Positions 35,375-42,866 of a stretch of DNA of 64,000 nt are shown here, one piece after another. Below the pieces are notes generated by a model. The model was not told the origin of the DNA and did no database searches. It was given only the letters and a program-made list of their open reading frames with translations. A program made the translations under genes and the position numbers. Numbering within the stretch: the first letter of the stretch is position 1; each line of letters begins with the position of its first letter. Source of the DNA: JASHPR01 sp963808705 (lineage in GTDB: Bacteria > Actinomycetota > Actinomycetes > Streptosporangiales > Streptosporangiaceae). The stretch is taken from NCBI GenBank assembly GCA_963808705.1, contig CAWEHB010000007.1, positions 186,001-250,000 on the forward strand. The letters are read 5' to 3'.

Positions 35375-35794
35375 TTGACCGCTGCAGCGCACTCAGGCGC
35401 TGCCGCGCTTCCGGTGCGGCCGGGGGAGCGGCGCTGGACCGAAGCCGAGCTCGCGAAGGTGCGTGACGAGCTTTCCGAGGAGGCTGCGGAGCTGCGCGCG
35501 GACATCGAGCGGGCCGAGTCGGACATCGCCTCCCGGCTCGGCGATGCGGTCGGCGATGCCGGGGATGACCAGGCGGACGTGGGCGCGAAGACGTACGAGC
35601 GGGAGCATGAGCTCGCCCTCACCCATAACGCCCGCGAACTCCTGGCCCAGACCGAGCGCGCCCTGGCCAGGATCGACGAGGGCACGTACGGCACCTGCGA
35701 GTCGTGCGGGGAGCCGATCGGCAAGGCACGGCTGCAGGCCTTCCCGCGCGCGGTCTTGTGCGTGGCCTGCAAGCAGCGAGAGGAGCGCCGCTGA
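35375..35794 (+). CDS. DksA/TraR-type zinc-finger protein
   Basis: Small coiled-coil plus zinc-finger protein of the DksA/TraR C4 family, 139 residues. A helical region (about 15-105, WTEAELAKVRDELSEEAAEL, EHELALTHNARELLAQ) precedes the C4 finger CESCGEPIGKARLQAFPRAV with the second pair in LCVACK. The DxxDxA-type tip of DksA is replaced by GDDQADVGAKTYERE. TTG 35375 is chosen because GAGGGAGG lies 6 bp upstream; the earlier TTG at 35354 has no ribosome-binding site. In actinobacteria members of this family lie next to lspA and ileS; binding to RNA polymerase is inferred. Confidence 0.9.
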   Translation: MTAAAHSGAAALPVRPGERRWTEAELAKVRDELSEEAAELRADIERAESDIASRLGDAVGDAGDDQADVGAKTYEREHELALTHNARELLAQTERALARIDEGTYGTCESCGEPIGKARLQAFPRAVLCVACKQREERR

Positions 35795-36402
35795 CCGGCC
35801 GGGGGCACGGCGGACCTGACCGCCCAGACCCACCCGGTGCGCCGCGCCGGGTAGGCGTGCTGCTCGGCGTCGCCGTGGCCGTGCTCGCCCTGGACATCAT
35901 CTCGAAGGTGATCGTGGTGGCCACGCTGTCCGACCGGCAGCAGGTACACCTGATCGGCACCCTGCTGATGCTCACCGAGTCGCGAAATCCGGGGGCGGCG
36001 TTCAGCATCGGGGGGCCGTCGGAGACCATCCTGTTCACCGCGATCGCCGTCGGAGTGATCATCTTCATCATCCGCTCGGCGCGCCGGATCCACAGCCTGG
36101 CCTGGGCGGTGGCTCTCGGCCTGCTGCTCGGTGGCGCCATGGGCAACCTGACCGACCGGATCTTCCGCTCTCCGGGACCGTTCCGCGGCTGGGTCGTCGA
36201 CTGGATCCAGGTGCCGCACTGGCCGGTGTTCAACCTGGCCGACTCGGCGATCGTCTGCGGCGGTGTGCTCATGGTCCTGCTGGCCGCGCGCGGCCACGGG
36301 CTGGACGGCACGCCGCAGTCGTCCGCGCCGCGTTCCGGCGGCCCGTCGGCCCAGCCGGACCAGGCCTGGCCGGAGCGCCCCTCGGGCGGCGGCAGCGGAT
36401 GA
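35791..36402 (+). CDS. lspA: Lipoprotein signal peptidase LspA
   Basis: Membrane aspartyl protease that cleaves prolipoprotein signal peptides after diacylglycerylation. Four membrane helices. Conserved motifs: LALDIISK, SRNPGAAFS, MGNLTDRIF (catalytic Asp) and FNLADSAIV (second catalytic Asp). The start is uncertain: a CTG at 35791 would overlap the upstream stop (CTGA) and give 203 residues, while GTG 35857 gives a very short N-terminus before helix 1. The C-terminal ~30 residues are a Ser/Gly/Pro tail. A substrate in this window is the lipoprotein at 56450. Confidence 0.92.
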   Translation: MTGRGHGGPDRPDPPGAPRRVGVLLGVAVAVLALDIISKVIVVATLSDRQQVHLIGTLLMLTESRNPGAAFSIGGPSETILFTAIAVGVIIFIIRSARRIHSLAWAVALGLLLGGAMGNLTDRIFRSPGPFRGWVVDWIQVPHWPVFNLADSAIVCGGVLMVLLAARGHGLDGTPQSSAPRSGGPSAQPDQAWPERPSGGGSG

Positions 36403-37328
36403 CGCCCGGCCAGCGCCGGGTGCCCGTTCCCGACGGACTGGACGGCGAGCGCCTGGACTCCGCGCTAGCCCGCCTGTTCGGCCTGTCCCGGGCCAGGGCT
36501 GCCGAGCTGATCAGCGACGGCTCGGTGCTCGTCGGCGGGCGGCCGGCGGCCAAGTCGGACCGGGTGCCCGCCGGGGAGTGGCTGGATGTGACGCTGCCGC
36601 CGCCGGTGACGGTGCAGCCGCGGCCCGAGCCCGTGCCCGGCCTGGCGGTGGTGTACGAGGATGCCGATATCGTAGTCGTGGACAAGCCGCCGGGCGTCGC
36701 CGCGCACCCGACGCCCGGCTGGACCGGCCCGACCGTGCTGCAAGGTCTGCTGGCCGCCGGTCATGCCATCGCCACCAGCGGCGCGGCGGAACGTCAGGGG
36801 ATCGTGCACCGGCTGGACGCCAGCACCTCAGGCCTGATGGTGCTGGCCAAGAGCGAGCGGGCCTACAGCGCGCTGAAGCGCGCGTTCCGCGACCGCGAGG
36901 TAGACAAGCTCTATCACGCGCTGGTGCAGGGCCACCCGGACCCGCTGCGCGGCACGGTGGACGCGCCGATCGCCCGGCACCCGTCCGGCGACGGCAGGTT
37001 CGCGGTCGTGGCCGGCGGGCGGGCCTCGGTCACGCACTACGACACCCTGGAGGCGTTCCGGGCCGCGAGCCTCGCGGAGATCATCCTGGAGACGGGACGC
37101 ACCCACCAGATCCGGGTGCACATGGCCGCGATCAGGCACCCCTGCGTCGGTGACCGGCTCTATGGCGCCGATCCGGTGCTGGCCGCGCACCTGGGTCTGA
37201 CCAGGCAGTGGCTGCACGCGGTGCGGCTGGGATTCGCCCATCCCGCCGACGGCCGCAGGGTCGAGTTCACCAGCGAGTACCCCGCGGATCTCGCGCACGC
37301 GCTCGAGGTGCTCCGCGCGGAGTCGTGA
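36399..37328 (+). CDS. RluA/RluD-family pseudouridine synthase
   Basis: RNA pseudouridine synthase, 309 residues. An N-terminal S4 RNA-binding domain (LDGERLDSALARLFGLSRARAAELISDG, about 9-70) precedes the catalytic domain with the RluA signature HRLDASTSGLMVLAKS including the catalytic Asp, and RTHQIRVHMAAIRHPCVGD. Resembles RluD, which modifies 23S rRNA, but the exact target cannot be fixed. ATG 36399 overlaps the lspA stop by 4 bp; the lspA-rluD pairing is widespread in bacteria. Confidence 0.93.
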   Translation: MTPGQRRVPVPDGLDGERLDSALARLFGLSRARAAELISDGSVLVGGRPAAKSDRVPAGEWLDVTLPPPVTVQPRPEPVPGLAVVYEDADIVVVDKPPGVAAHPTPGWTGPTVLQGLLAAGHAIATSGAAERQGIVHRLDASTSGLMVLAKSERAYSALKRAFRDREVDKLYHALVQGHPDPLRGTVDAPIARHPSGDGRFAVVAGGRASVTHYDTLEAFRAASLAEIILETGRTHQIRVHMAAIRHPCVGDRLYGADPVLAAHLGLTRQWLHAVRLGFAHPADGRRVEFTSEYPADLAHALEVLRAES

Positions 37329-37347
37329 CGGTGCCAGACTGGATGCC

Positions 37348-37683
37348 ATGGCTGATCTCGACGCGGACCAGGTGATCGGCTTGCTGCTCGGTCATGACCG
37401 GCTGCGGGTGTTCGTCCGCGACGGCCGGATCGCCACGATCCCAGCCAGGCTGGCCCGGCGCCGGCTGCTGCTCGACATCGTGGCGCAGGGGTTCGAACCC
37501 GGCGTGCGATACCCGGAGCGCGTGGTGAGCTCCTTCCTGGCCAGGTTCTACGACGACTACGCCGCGCTGCGCCGGTACCTGGTCGACGAGGGGTTCCTGT
37601 CCCGCGACCACGGCGAGTACTGGCGCAGCGCAGGCACGGTCGACGCCCGCGCCCCCGCGGGCCCGCCCGCGCGAGGCGCCTAG
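37348..37683 (+). CDS. DUF2087 domain-containing protein
   Basis: Short protein of 111 residues resembling DUF2087 (VFVRDGRIATIPARLARRRLLLDIVAQGFEPG, then YPERVVSSFLARFYDDYAALRRYLVDEGFLSRDHGEYWR), a winged-helix-like domain often attached to regulators. A Pro/Ala tail follows. ATG 37348 begins MADLDADQ; no strong ribosome-binding site. It is 19 bp after rluD and probably cotranscribed. Function unknown. Confidence 0.85.
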   Translation: MADLDADQVIGLLLGHDRLRVFVRDGRIATIPARLARRRLLLDIVAQGFEPGVRYPERVVSSFLARFYDDYAALRRYLVDEGFLSRDHGEYWRSAGTVDARAPAGPPARGA

Positions 37684-37953
37684 TACGGCAGCAGCCAATT
37701 GGGCTGTGGCCTGCGGCGTAGCACCGGGATCTGGATGTCAGCGGGCAGCCGCCTCGCGATCACGAGTTGTGCGACCTACAAGATCTAAGGCGGCTACCGC
37801 CAGACCGGGCATGCGCTGATCGCGGCCCCGCGGTGGATACCGTGCGAGTACCTCGATGACCCGGTGACGTCGCTGGTCATGGGCCTGCCGGACGACCTGG
37901 TGTTCTGCGCCAAGGGACAGCTGGCCATCGACCTGGGTGTCGGGCCAGCACGG
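37684..37953 (+). other. Unassigned remnant-like sequence
   Basis: No intact gene. One plus-strand frame from about 37789 reads GGYRQTGHALIAAPRWIPCE followed by YLDDPVTSLVMGLPDD, bounded upstream by a stop at 37786-37788. The sequence has coding-like composition but no recognised family, and the frame then runs into the opposite strand of the oxidoreductase gene. It may be the eroded end of a lost gene. Confidence 0.35.
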
Positions 37954-38892
37954 TCAGCTGCCGCCATCGCTGCTGGCGCCAGCGATTTCGATGACGACCT
38001 TGCCTGGAGCCTGGCGGGCTTGCTGGGCGGCGAATGCCTCGGGCAGGGCGGTGAGCGGGAAGACCTGGCTGACGGCGGCGCGGAGTTGCCCGCGGTCGGT
38101 CAGGCGGGCCAGCTCGCGCAGCTGGGCACCGTCCGGCTCGACCACGAAATAGTGGCTGCGGACATCGTCTCGCCCGCCGTGCCCGTCAGGCTCTTGCGCG
38201 ATGGCCACCAGGATCCCGCCGGGACGCAGCACCTGCCAGGACCGGGCCATGGTGTCGCCGCCCACGGGGTCGATCACCACGTCTACCGCGCCGAGCTGGT
38301 CTTCGAACCGGCCGGTGTAGTCGATGACCTGCCCGGCGCCCAGGCCGGCGACGTAGGCGGCGTCGCGGGTGGAGGCGGTGGCAGACACCCGGGCGCCGTG
38401 TGCCGCGGCGAGCTGGACGGCGTAGGCGCCGACGCCCCCGCCGCCGCCGTGCACCAGGACATGTTGGCCAGGCTGCAGGCGCGCGTGGGTGTGCAGGGCC
38501 TGCCATGCGGTGAGCGCGCCGAGCGGGATGGCCGCGGCGGCAATGTGATCAGCCGCGGCCGGTTTCGCCGCCAGGTCCGCCGCGGGGATGGTGGTGTACT
38601 CGGCGGCGGCGCCGGACCGGTCGAAACCGATGAGCCCGAACACCTCATCACCGTCCTGCCAGCCGGTCACCCCGGGCCCGGCGGCGGCCACCATCCCGGA
38701 CAGGTCGTGGCATGGGATGGCCGGCCAGGTTTCCGGCCAGGTCAGCTCCCCGGCGGTGACCGCGGTGGCCCGGACGGCCACTAGCACCTCCGCGCGCCCG
38801 GGCGCGGGGACCGGAACCCTCTCGTATCGCATGCTGGCCGGGTCGGCGCCCGAAGCACGCATCGCGTGCATCATGCCGGGAACACCAGTCAT
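37954..38892 (-). CDS. NADP-dependent quinone-oxidoreductase-like protein (MDR, zinc-free)
   Basis: Medium-chain dehydrogenase/reductase, 312 residues. GroES-like N-terminal domain (MRYERVPVPAPGRAEVLVAV, DLSGMVAAAGPGVTGWQDGDEVFG), then the Rossmann domain with HVLVHGGGGGVGAYAVQLAA (about 148-167) and VIDPVGGDTM. The Cys ligands of zinc-dependent ADHs are absent, as in quinone oxidoreductases. ATG 38892 has AGGAGA 5 bp upstream. Isolated on the minus strand in the decaying accessory stretch; substrate unknown. Confidence 0.9.
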   Translation of the reverse strand: MTGVPGMMHAMRASGADPASMRYERVPVPAPGRAEVLVAVRATAVTAGELTWPETWPAIPCHDLSGMVAAAGPGVTGWQDGDEVFGLIGFDRSGAAAEYTTIPAADLAAKPAAADHIAAAAIPLGALTAWQALHTHARLQPGQHVLVHGGGGGVGAYAVQLAAAHGARVSATASTRDAAYVAGLGAGQVIDYTGRFEDQLGAVDVVIDPVGGDTMARSWQVLRPGGILVAIAQEPDGHGGRDDVRSHYFVVEPDGAQLRELARLTDRGQLRAAVSQVFPLTALPEAFAAQQARQAPGKVVIEIAGASSDGGS

Positions 38893-39004
38893 CGCAATCT
38901 CCTATTCTCTCGGCGCGGCGTGCGGGGTGCCGGGCGCTTCGCCGTGCTGCTGACCGCGCCGGGCTGGCTGCTGTGCTCCAAACTCTCACGCGCCGTAGCC
39001 ACGG

Positions 39005-39667
39005 TTAATTTCGCAGGGCGGTTTCCTCGCGGTGGGTGCGCAGCAGCAAGGCGACCCAGCTTCGGTAGGGTGCCCACCGGGCGGCGAGCTCGGCGAGCTG
39101 GCCGGGGCCAGGGTTGTCGAGGTGGTAGGCGTCGGCCATGGCGGCGTGCAGCCGGCGTTCGCAGGCGGGGAACAGGTCGGGATGCCCGGCGCCGCGGATG
39201 AGGATGAGTTCGGCGGAGAACGGGCCGATGCCCGGCAGGGTGCACAGATGGGCCAGGGCGTCGGCGGCTGGCATGGCGCGCAGCCGGGCGGCGTCGAGGT
39301 CGCCGGCGAGCGCGGCATCGGCCAGGGCGCGCAGCCGTTGGGTCTTGACCTCGGGCAGACCGGGTATGCCGGCCAGGTCGCGGAGCGCGCGTGGGGTGGG
39401 GAAGGCGGCAAGCGGCGTTCCGGCGACGGTGAGGTGCTCGCCGTGCCGCTCGGCGGTGCGTTCCTTGATCGCGGCGGCCTGGGTGATCCGGATGCGGTGC
39501 CCGATGACCGCCCAGGCGCCGGCCTCGTAGGGGGAGCCGAAGCACACCGGCCGCAGCCCGGGGTATCTGGCGGCGAGCCCGGCCACGACCGGGTCGGCTT
39601 CAGCGACCTGCGCGAATCGGCTGCCGTCGATGTCGAGTGAGAAGATGCGGGCCAGCTGGGCTTGCGC
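39005..39667 (-). pseudogene. AlkA-like DNA-3-methyladenine glycosylase, 5'-truncated
   Basis: C-terminal two thirds of an HhH-GPD DNA glycosylase. The frame, read from about 39667, gives QLARIFSLDIDGSRF, then YPGLRPVCFGSPYEAGAWA, VIGHRIRITQAAAIKERTAE, and the helix-hairpin-helix LPGIGPFSAELILIRGAGHP with the catalytic Asp (HPDLFP). The ~85-residue N-terminal domain of the family is missing: upstream sequence switches to a marR fragment on the opposite strand within about 10 bp. A GTG at 39586 could still start a 193-residue product, but that would lack part of the fold. Confidence 0.8.
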
Positions 39668-39678
39668 GGCGGCCGGGC

Positions 39679-39906
39679 GGGCTGGTGACCCGGCCGGCGC
39701 GGGCGCCGCACGGCCGCGCCCTGCCCGCCCGCCTGACCGCCGCCGGGCAGCACAAGCTCGCGGCCGCCCGCGCCACTGTCATCGGCATCGAACAGCGCAT
39801 GACCGCCGCCCTGCCCCCGCGGCGGGCCGCCACCCTGCTGGCCGACCTCGGCCGGATGGCCCAGGCGCTCGAACCGCCGCAGCGTAACCGGCGTGCCAGC
39901 GCCTGA
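39679..39906 (+). pseudogene. MarR-family regulator, 5'-truncated
   Basis: C-terminal fragment of a MarR-type winged-helix regulator. From 39679 the frame reads GLVTRPARAPHGRALPARLT, the beta-wing region, then AAGQHKLAAARATVIGIEQR and LLADLGRMAQALE, the dimerisation helices, with a stop at 39904-39906. The N-terminal half with the recognition helix is absent. It abuts the truncated alkA head-to-head. Confidence 0.75.
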
Positions 39907-40050
39907 CCTAGCCGGCCAGGGCGATCCCCGCGCGGCGGGCGAGCCGGGCACGCTGGTGATACCGCCTTCGATTCTGTTGTCTTCACAAACACATGATCGG
40001 CAGGCGGCTGCGCTGAGCAAGACCGCTTCCCAGCCGCGCTCAGGCCCAGG

Positions 40051-40989
40051 TCAAAGCCCGAATGGCTGCTGCCGTCCTAGGCGCCCCGCAGCCCGGCCGG
40101 TTCCGGCGCGGGCTTCCTGCCCCGCCTGGCGCAGCTGGCCCAGCGTCCAGCCCCGGCCCGCCGGGTCGAGCGGGCGGGTAGCGACGGTGAAGAGCTCCGC
40201 GGCCCGCCGGTAGGACATCCGGGCCCGGCCGGTGACCGGGCAGACGTCCGCGGGCGCGGCGCCGGCCCGCGCCCGCCGGTCGGTCAGGAACACCGGGCCG
40301 CACGTCCGGCCCGCGAGCAGCCAGCCGAGTAGTCGGCTGGTGCCGTCGCGCCAGCGAATCCAGCCGTCACGCTGGCCCGGCGACCCGGCCGGCGCGCGAC
40401 CGGCCGCCAGGTCCAGGCGGCCCGCGTCCAGGCCGAGGACGTCGCCCGCCGGCGCGGCGGAGTCGTAGATGACCCGCCAGAAGGCGTGCTCGCGCAGCGC
40501 GGCGCTGGCCCGGAACAAGCCAGCGACCTGGCCGCTGGTGAGCTGGGGCACCGGCGCCGCTGGCCCGGCCGCGTGCCGCAGCCCGGCGGTGGGGTCCTCG
40601 CTGATCCACTGCCGGTCCTGCCACCAGCCGACCGCGCTGCGCAACGCGGACAGCTCGCGGTTGACCGTGCGCTGGTCGGTCGCGCTCTGGCGGTCGGCGA
40701 GCGCGGCGGCCAGCCTGGGCCCGGCGTCCTCGCTGTCGAGCAGCGCCAGCGGGACGACCGGCGGCACGGCCCCGCGGCGCCCGGCGCCCCGCGGCGGCCG
40801 CCGCCCGACCAGCGCCCAGGCCCAGCTGGTCAGCGAGATCCGGTAGACCCGGCGGGAGGCAGCGCCCAGCGACGCCTCGGCGAGATAGCGGTCGACCGCC
40901 ACCGCGTACTCCACCGGCACGGGCACGGACTCCGGTCCGGGAGCCGGGCCCGGCCGCTGCGCGATCACCGCCTCGTGGCTCGGACGCAC
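40051..40989 (-). pseudogene. Degenerate tyrosine recombinase/integrase
   Basis: 312 residues with phage-integrase-like layout: an N-terminal SAM-like core-binding domain (VAVDRYLAEASLGAASRRVY, NRELSALRSAVGWW) and a C-terminal catalytic-type domain (VIYDSAAPAGDVLGLDAGRL, CGPVFLTDRRAR, MSYRRAAELF, WTLGQLRQAGQEARAG). The box I Arg is replaced (AAPAGD instead of A-R-A-x-E), the HxLRH box reads GQLRQ, and the part with the H-W motif and nucleophilic Tyr is missing. It is therefore unlikely to be an active recombinase and looks like the relic of a mobile element. Confidence 0.7.
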
Positions 40990-41074
40990 GGCAGGCCTCC
41001 GTTCGGCTTTCCGGCGCAGCAGGCCGCCGCGCTTGGCTCATCGTTACCCTCAGCATAAGCGGGCCGGCGAGTGC

Positions 41075-41090
41075 ATTTACTGCGGTAAAT
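41075..41090. repeat. Palindrome ATTTACTGCGGTAAAT
   Basis: Perfect 6-bp inverted repeat around TGCG. Its half ATTTACTGCG is the reverse complement of CGCAGTAAAT found at 41206-41215 and 41351-41360. AT-rich for this genome. It lies between the integrase relic and the prolyl oligopeptidase stub and could be an operator or a recombination-site relic. Confidence 0.6.
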
Positions 41091-41172
41091 ATTCACCGGA
41101 CTTAGAATCGCGGCGCCCGCAAGTAAGAACGCGGTTTGCATTCAGTGATTGCATTCTGGCATGGTGGGAACC

Positions 41173-41358
41173 ATGTCAGATTTGGTAATTCCCCCGGCCA
41201 GTAATCGCAGTAAATCCGCTGCGGCGCCAGGAGACGAGGCCGACCATTACCGATGGCTGGAGGACAGCGCCAGCCCCGAGGCCAGGACCTGGGTAACCGC
41301 TCAGAACGAGCGCACGCAGGCGCGCCTGGCGCTCGGAATGGCGCCGGGGCCGCAGTAA
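41173..41358 (+). pseudogene. Prolyl oligopeptidase N-terminal stub
   Basis: 61 codons from ATG 41173. The part HYRWLEDSASPEARTWVTAQ followed by NERTQARL matches the start of S9A prolyl oligopeptidases (DPYRWLED-SPE-R-WV-AQN). The remaining ~600 residues, including the beta-propeller and catalytic domain, are missing; the frame stops at a TAA within CGCAGTAAAT at 41351-41360, followed by the MFS gene. A small functional product is possible but truncation is more likely. Confidence 0.7.
41206..41215 (+). repeat. CGCAGTAAAT direct repeat, first copy
   Basis: Ten-base repeat CGCAGTAAAT, identical to 41351-41360 and to the reverse complement of 41075-41084. Lies inside the prolyl oligopeptidase stub. 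Confidence 0.5.
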
Positions 41359-41360
41359 AT
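41351..41360 (+). repeat. CGCAGTAAAT direct repeat, second copy
   Basis: Same ten bases as at 41206-41215, 145 bp apart in direct orientation. Contains the stop codon of the prolyl oligopeptidase stub and ends 6 bp before the MFS start. Confidence 0.5.
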
Positions 41361-41366
41361 ACGCTT

Positions 41367-42866
41367 ATGAATACCGGCGGGTTGCGCCAGAAGGATAGGC
41401 CGGCGGAGAAGCCGTCCCGGCTCGCCGCCATCACGTCCCGGGCGGCGGTACTGCGCGGGCGCAATTTCCGCCGGTTCTACATCGGATACGTGACCTCGCT
41501 GCTCGGCACCTCGATGTCCGCGGTCGCGGTGACCTTCGCCATGCTCGACAGCGGCGGCTCACCGGCCGACCTCGGCTATGTCATGGCCGCGAGGATCCTG
41601 CCCCAGGTGCTGCTCATGCTGGGCGGCGGCGTGCTCGCCGACCGGATCGGCCGCCGCCCGGTGATGCTCGGATCGGACGCCCTGTGCGGCGCCGCGCAGG
41701 CGGCGCTCGCCGTCGCGCTGCTGGCCGGCAGGCCGCAGACGTGGCTGTTCGCGACGCTGGCCGCGCTGGTGGGTGCCGGCGAGGCGTTCTTCAGCCCCGC
41801 GCTCGACGGGCTCACCGTCGACATCGCGCCGCGGGACGAGCTGGGCAGCGCGAACGCGCTCGGCGGCCTGGCGCAGTCCGCGACCGGCATCGTCGGCCCC
41901 TCCCACGCCGGCCTGCTCGTGGCGCTGGCCGGGCCGGCCGTGGTGATCGCGATCGACGCGGCCAGCTACGGGGTGAGCGTGGCGGCGCTCGCCCTGCTGC
42001 AGCTACCGCGGGCGGCACCAGCCGCCGGGCCCGCGCCCCGCCGGTCGCTGCTGCGGGATATGGGGGAGGGCTGGGCCGAGTTCCGGTCCCGGACCTGGCT
42101 GTGGGTGACGACCGCGCAGTTCGCGCTGTTCAATCTGATCACCTGGGCGCCGTACCTGCTGCTCGGCCCCGTCCTGGCCCGGGACTACCTCGGCGGCGCC
42201 CGGGCCTGGGGCCTGATCATGGGCGCGAACGGCGCGGGAGCGGTCCTCGGCGGCCTGGCGGCGCTCGGCCGCAGGCCGCGCCGCCCGCTCGCGGTCGCCA
42301 CCCTGGCCACCTTCGGGTACCCGGTACCCTGCCTGCTCCTCGCCCTGCGTGCCCCGGCAGGCGCGGTCGCCGCCGGAGCGCTGGCGGCCGGCGTCGCGAG
42401 CGCGCTGTTCAGCACCTTCTGGACCACGACGCTGCAGCAGCAGGTGCCCCGCAGCCGGCTGTCCCGGGCCAGTTCGTTCTCCATGGTCGGCGCGTTCGGC
42501 CCGGGAACCCTCGGGCTCGCCGTCGCCGGGCCGGTCGCCGGGCTGGTGGGGGCGAGCCTGGTGCTCGGCGCGGGCGCGGCCTGGGCGGTGCTCAGCAGCC
42601 TGGTGGTGCTGAGCCTGCCGTCCATCCGCGCGATCACCTGGCTGGACCAGGGCGGGGCGCCGGGATTAGCCGAGCGCGCGGCGGAACCGGTCGCCGAGGT
42701 CGGCGAGCCGCTCCGCCGGCTCGTTCGCGAAGACGAGCCGCAGGTAATCGGCGCCGCCGGGCCCCCAGCCGTCCATCGGGGTCGCGGCCACCCTGCCGTG
42801 ATCGAAGAGCCGCCGGGACAGCTCGCCCGGGGTGAGCCCGAGCGGCCTGGCGTCGATGAGCAGTGA
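41367..42866 (+). CDS. MFS transporter, EntS-like
   Basis: Major facilitator superfamily exporter with about 12 membrane segments (NFRRFYIGYVTSLLGTSMSA through AAWAVLSSLVVLSLPSI). Motif A-like GGGVLADRIGRRPVML lies between helices 2 and 3, as in the enterobactin-exporter-like branch (MFS_3). Transported substrate unknown. The membrane domain ends at about residue 420; the frame then continues ~75 codons with no membrane segment and overlaps the 3' end of the opposite-strand aminotransferase by 201 bp, suggesting a lost stop codon or a frame error. ATG 41367 lacks a visible ribosome-binding site and follows the peptidase stub directly. Confidence 0.85.
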   Translation: MNTGGLRQKDRPAEKPSRLAAITSRAAVLRGRNFRRFYIGYVTSLLGTSMSAVAVTFAMLDSGGSPADLGYVMAARILPQVLLMLGGGVLADRIGRRPVMLGSDALCGAAQAALAVALLAGRPQTWLFATLAALVGAGEAFFSPALDGLTVDIAPRDELGSANALGGLAQSATGIVGPSHAGLLVALAGPAVVIAIDAASYGVSVAALALLQLPRAAPAAGPAPRRSLLRDMGEGWAEFRSRTWLWVTTAQFALFNLITWAPYLLLGPVLARDYLGGARAWGLIMGANGAGAVLGGLAALGRRPRRPLAVATLATFGYPVPCLLLALRAPAGAVAAGALAAGVASALFSTFWTTTLQQQVPRSRLSRASSFSMVGAFGPGTLGLAVAGPVAGLVGASLVLGAGAAWAVLSSLVVLSLPSIRAITWLDQGGAPGLAERAAEPVAEVGEPLRRLVREDEPQVIGAAGPPAVHRGRGHPAVIEEPPGQLARGEPERPGVDEQ

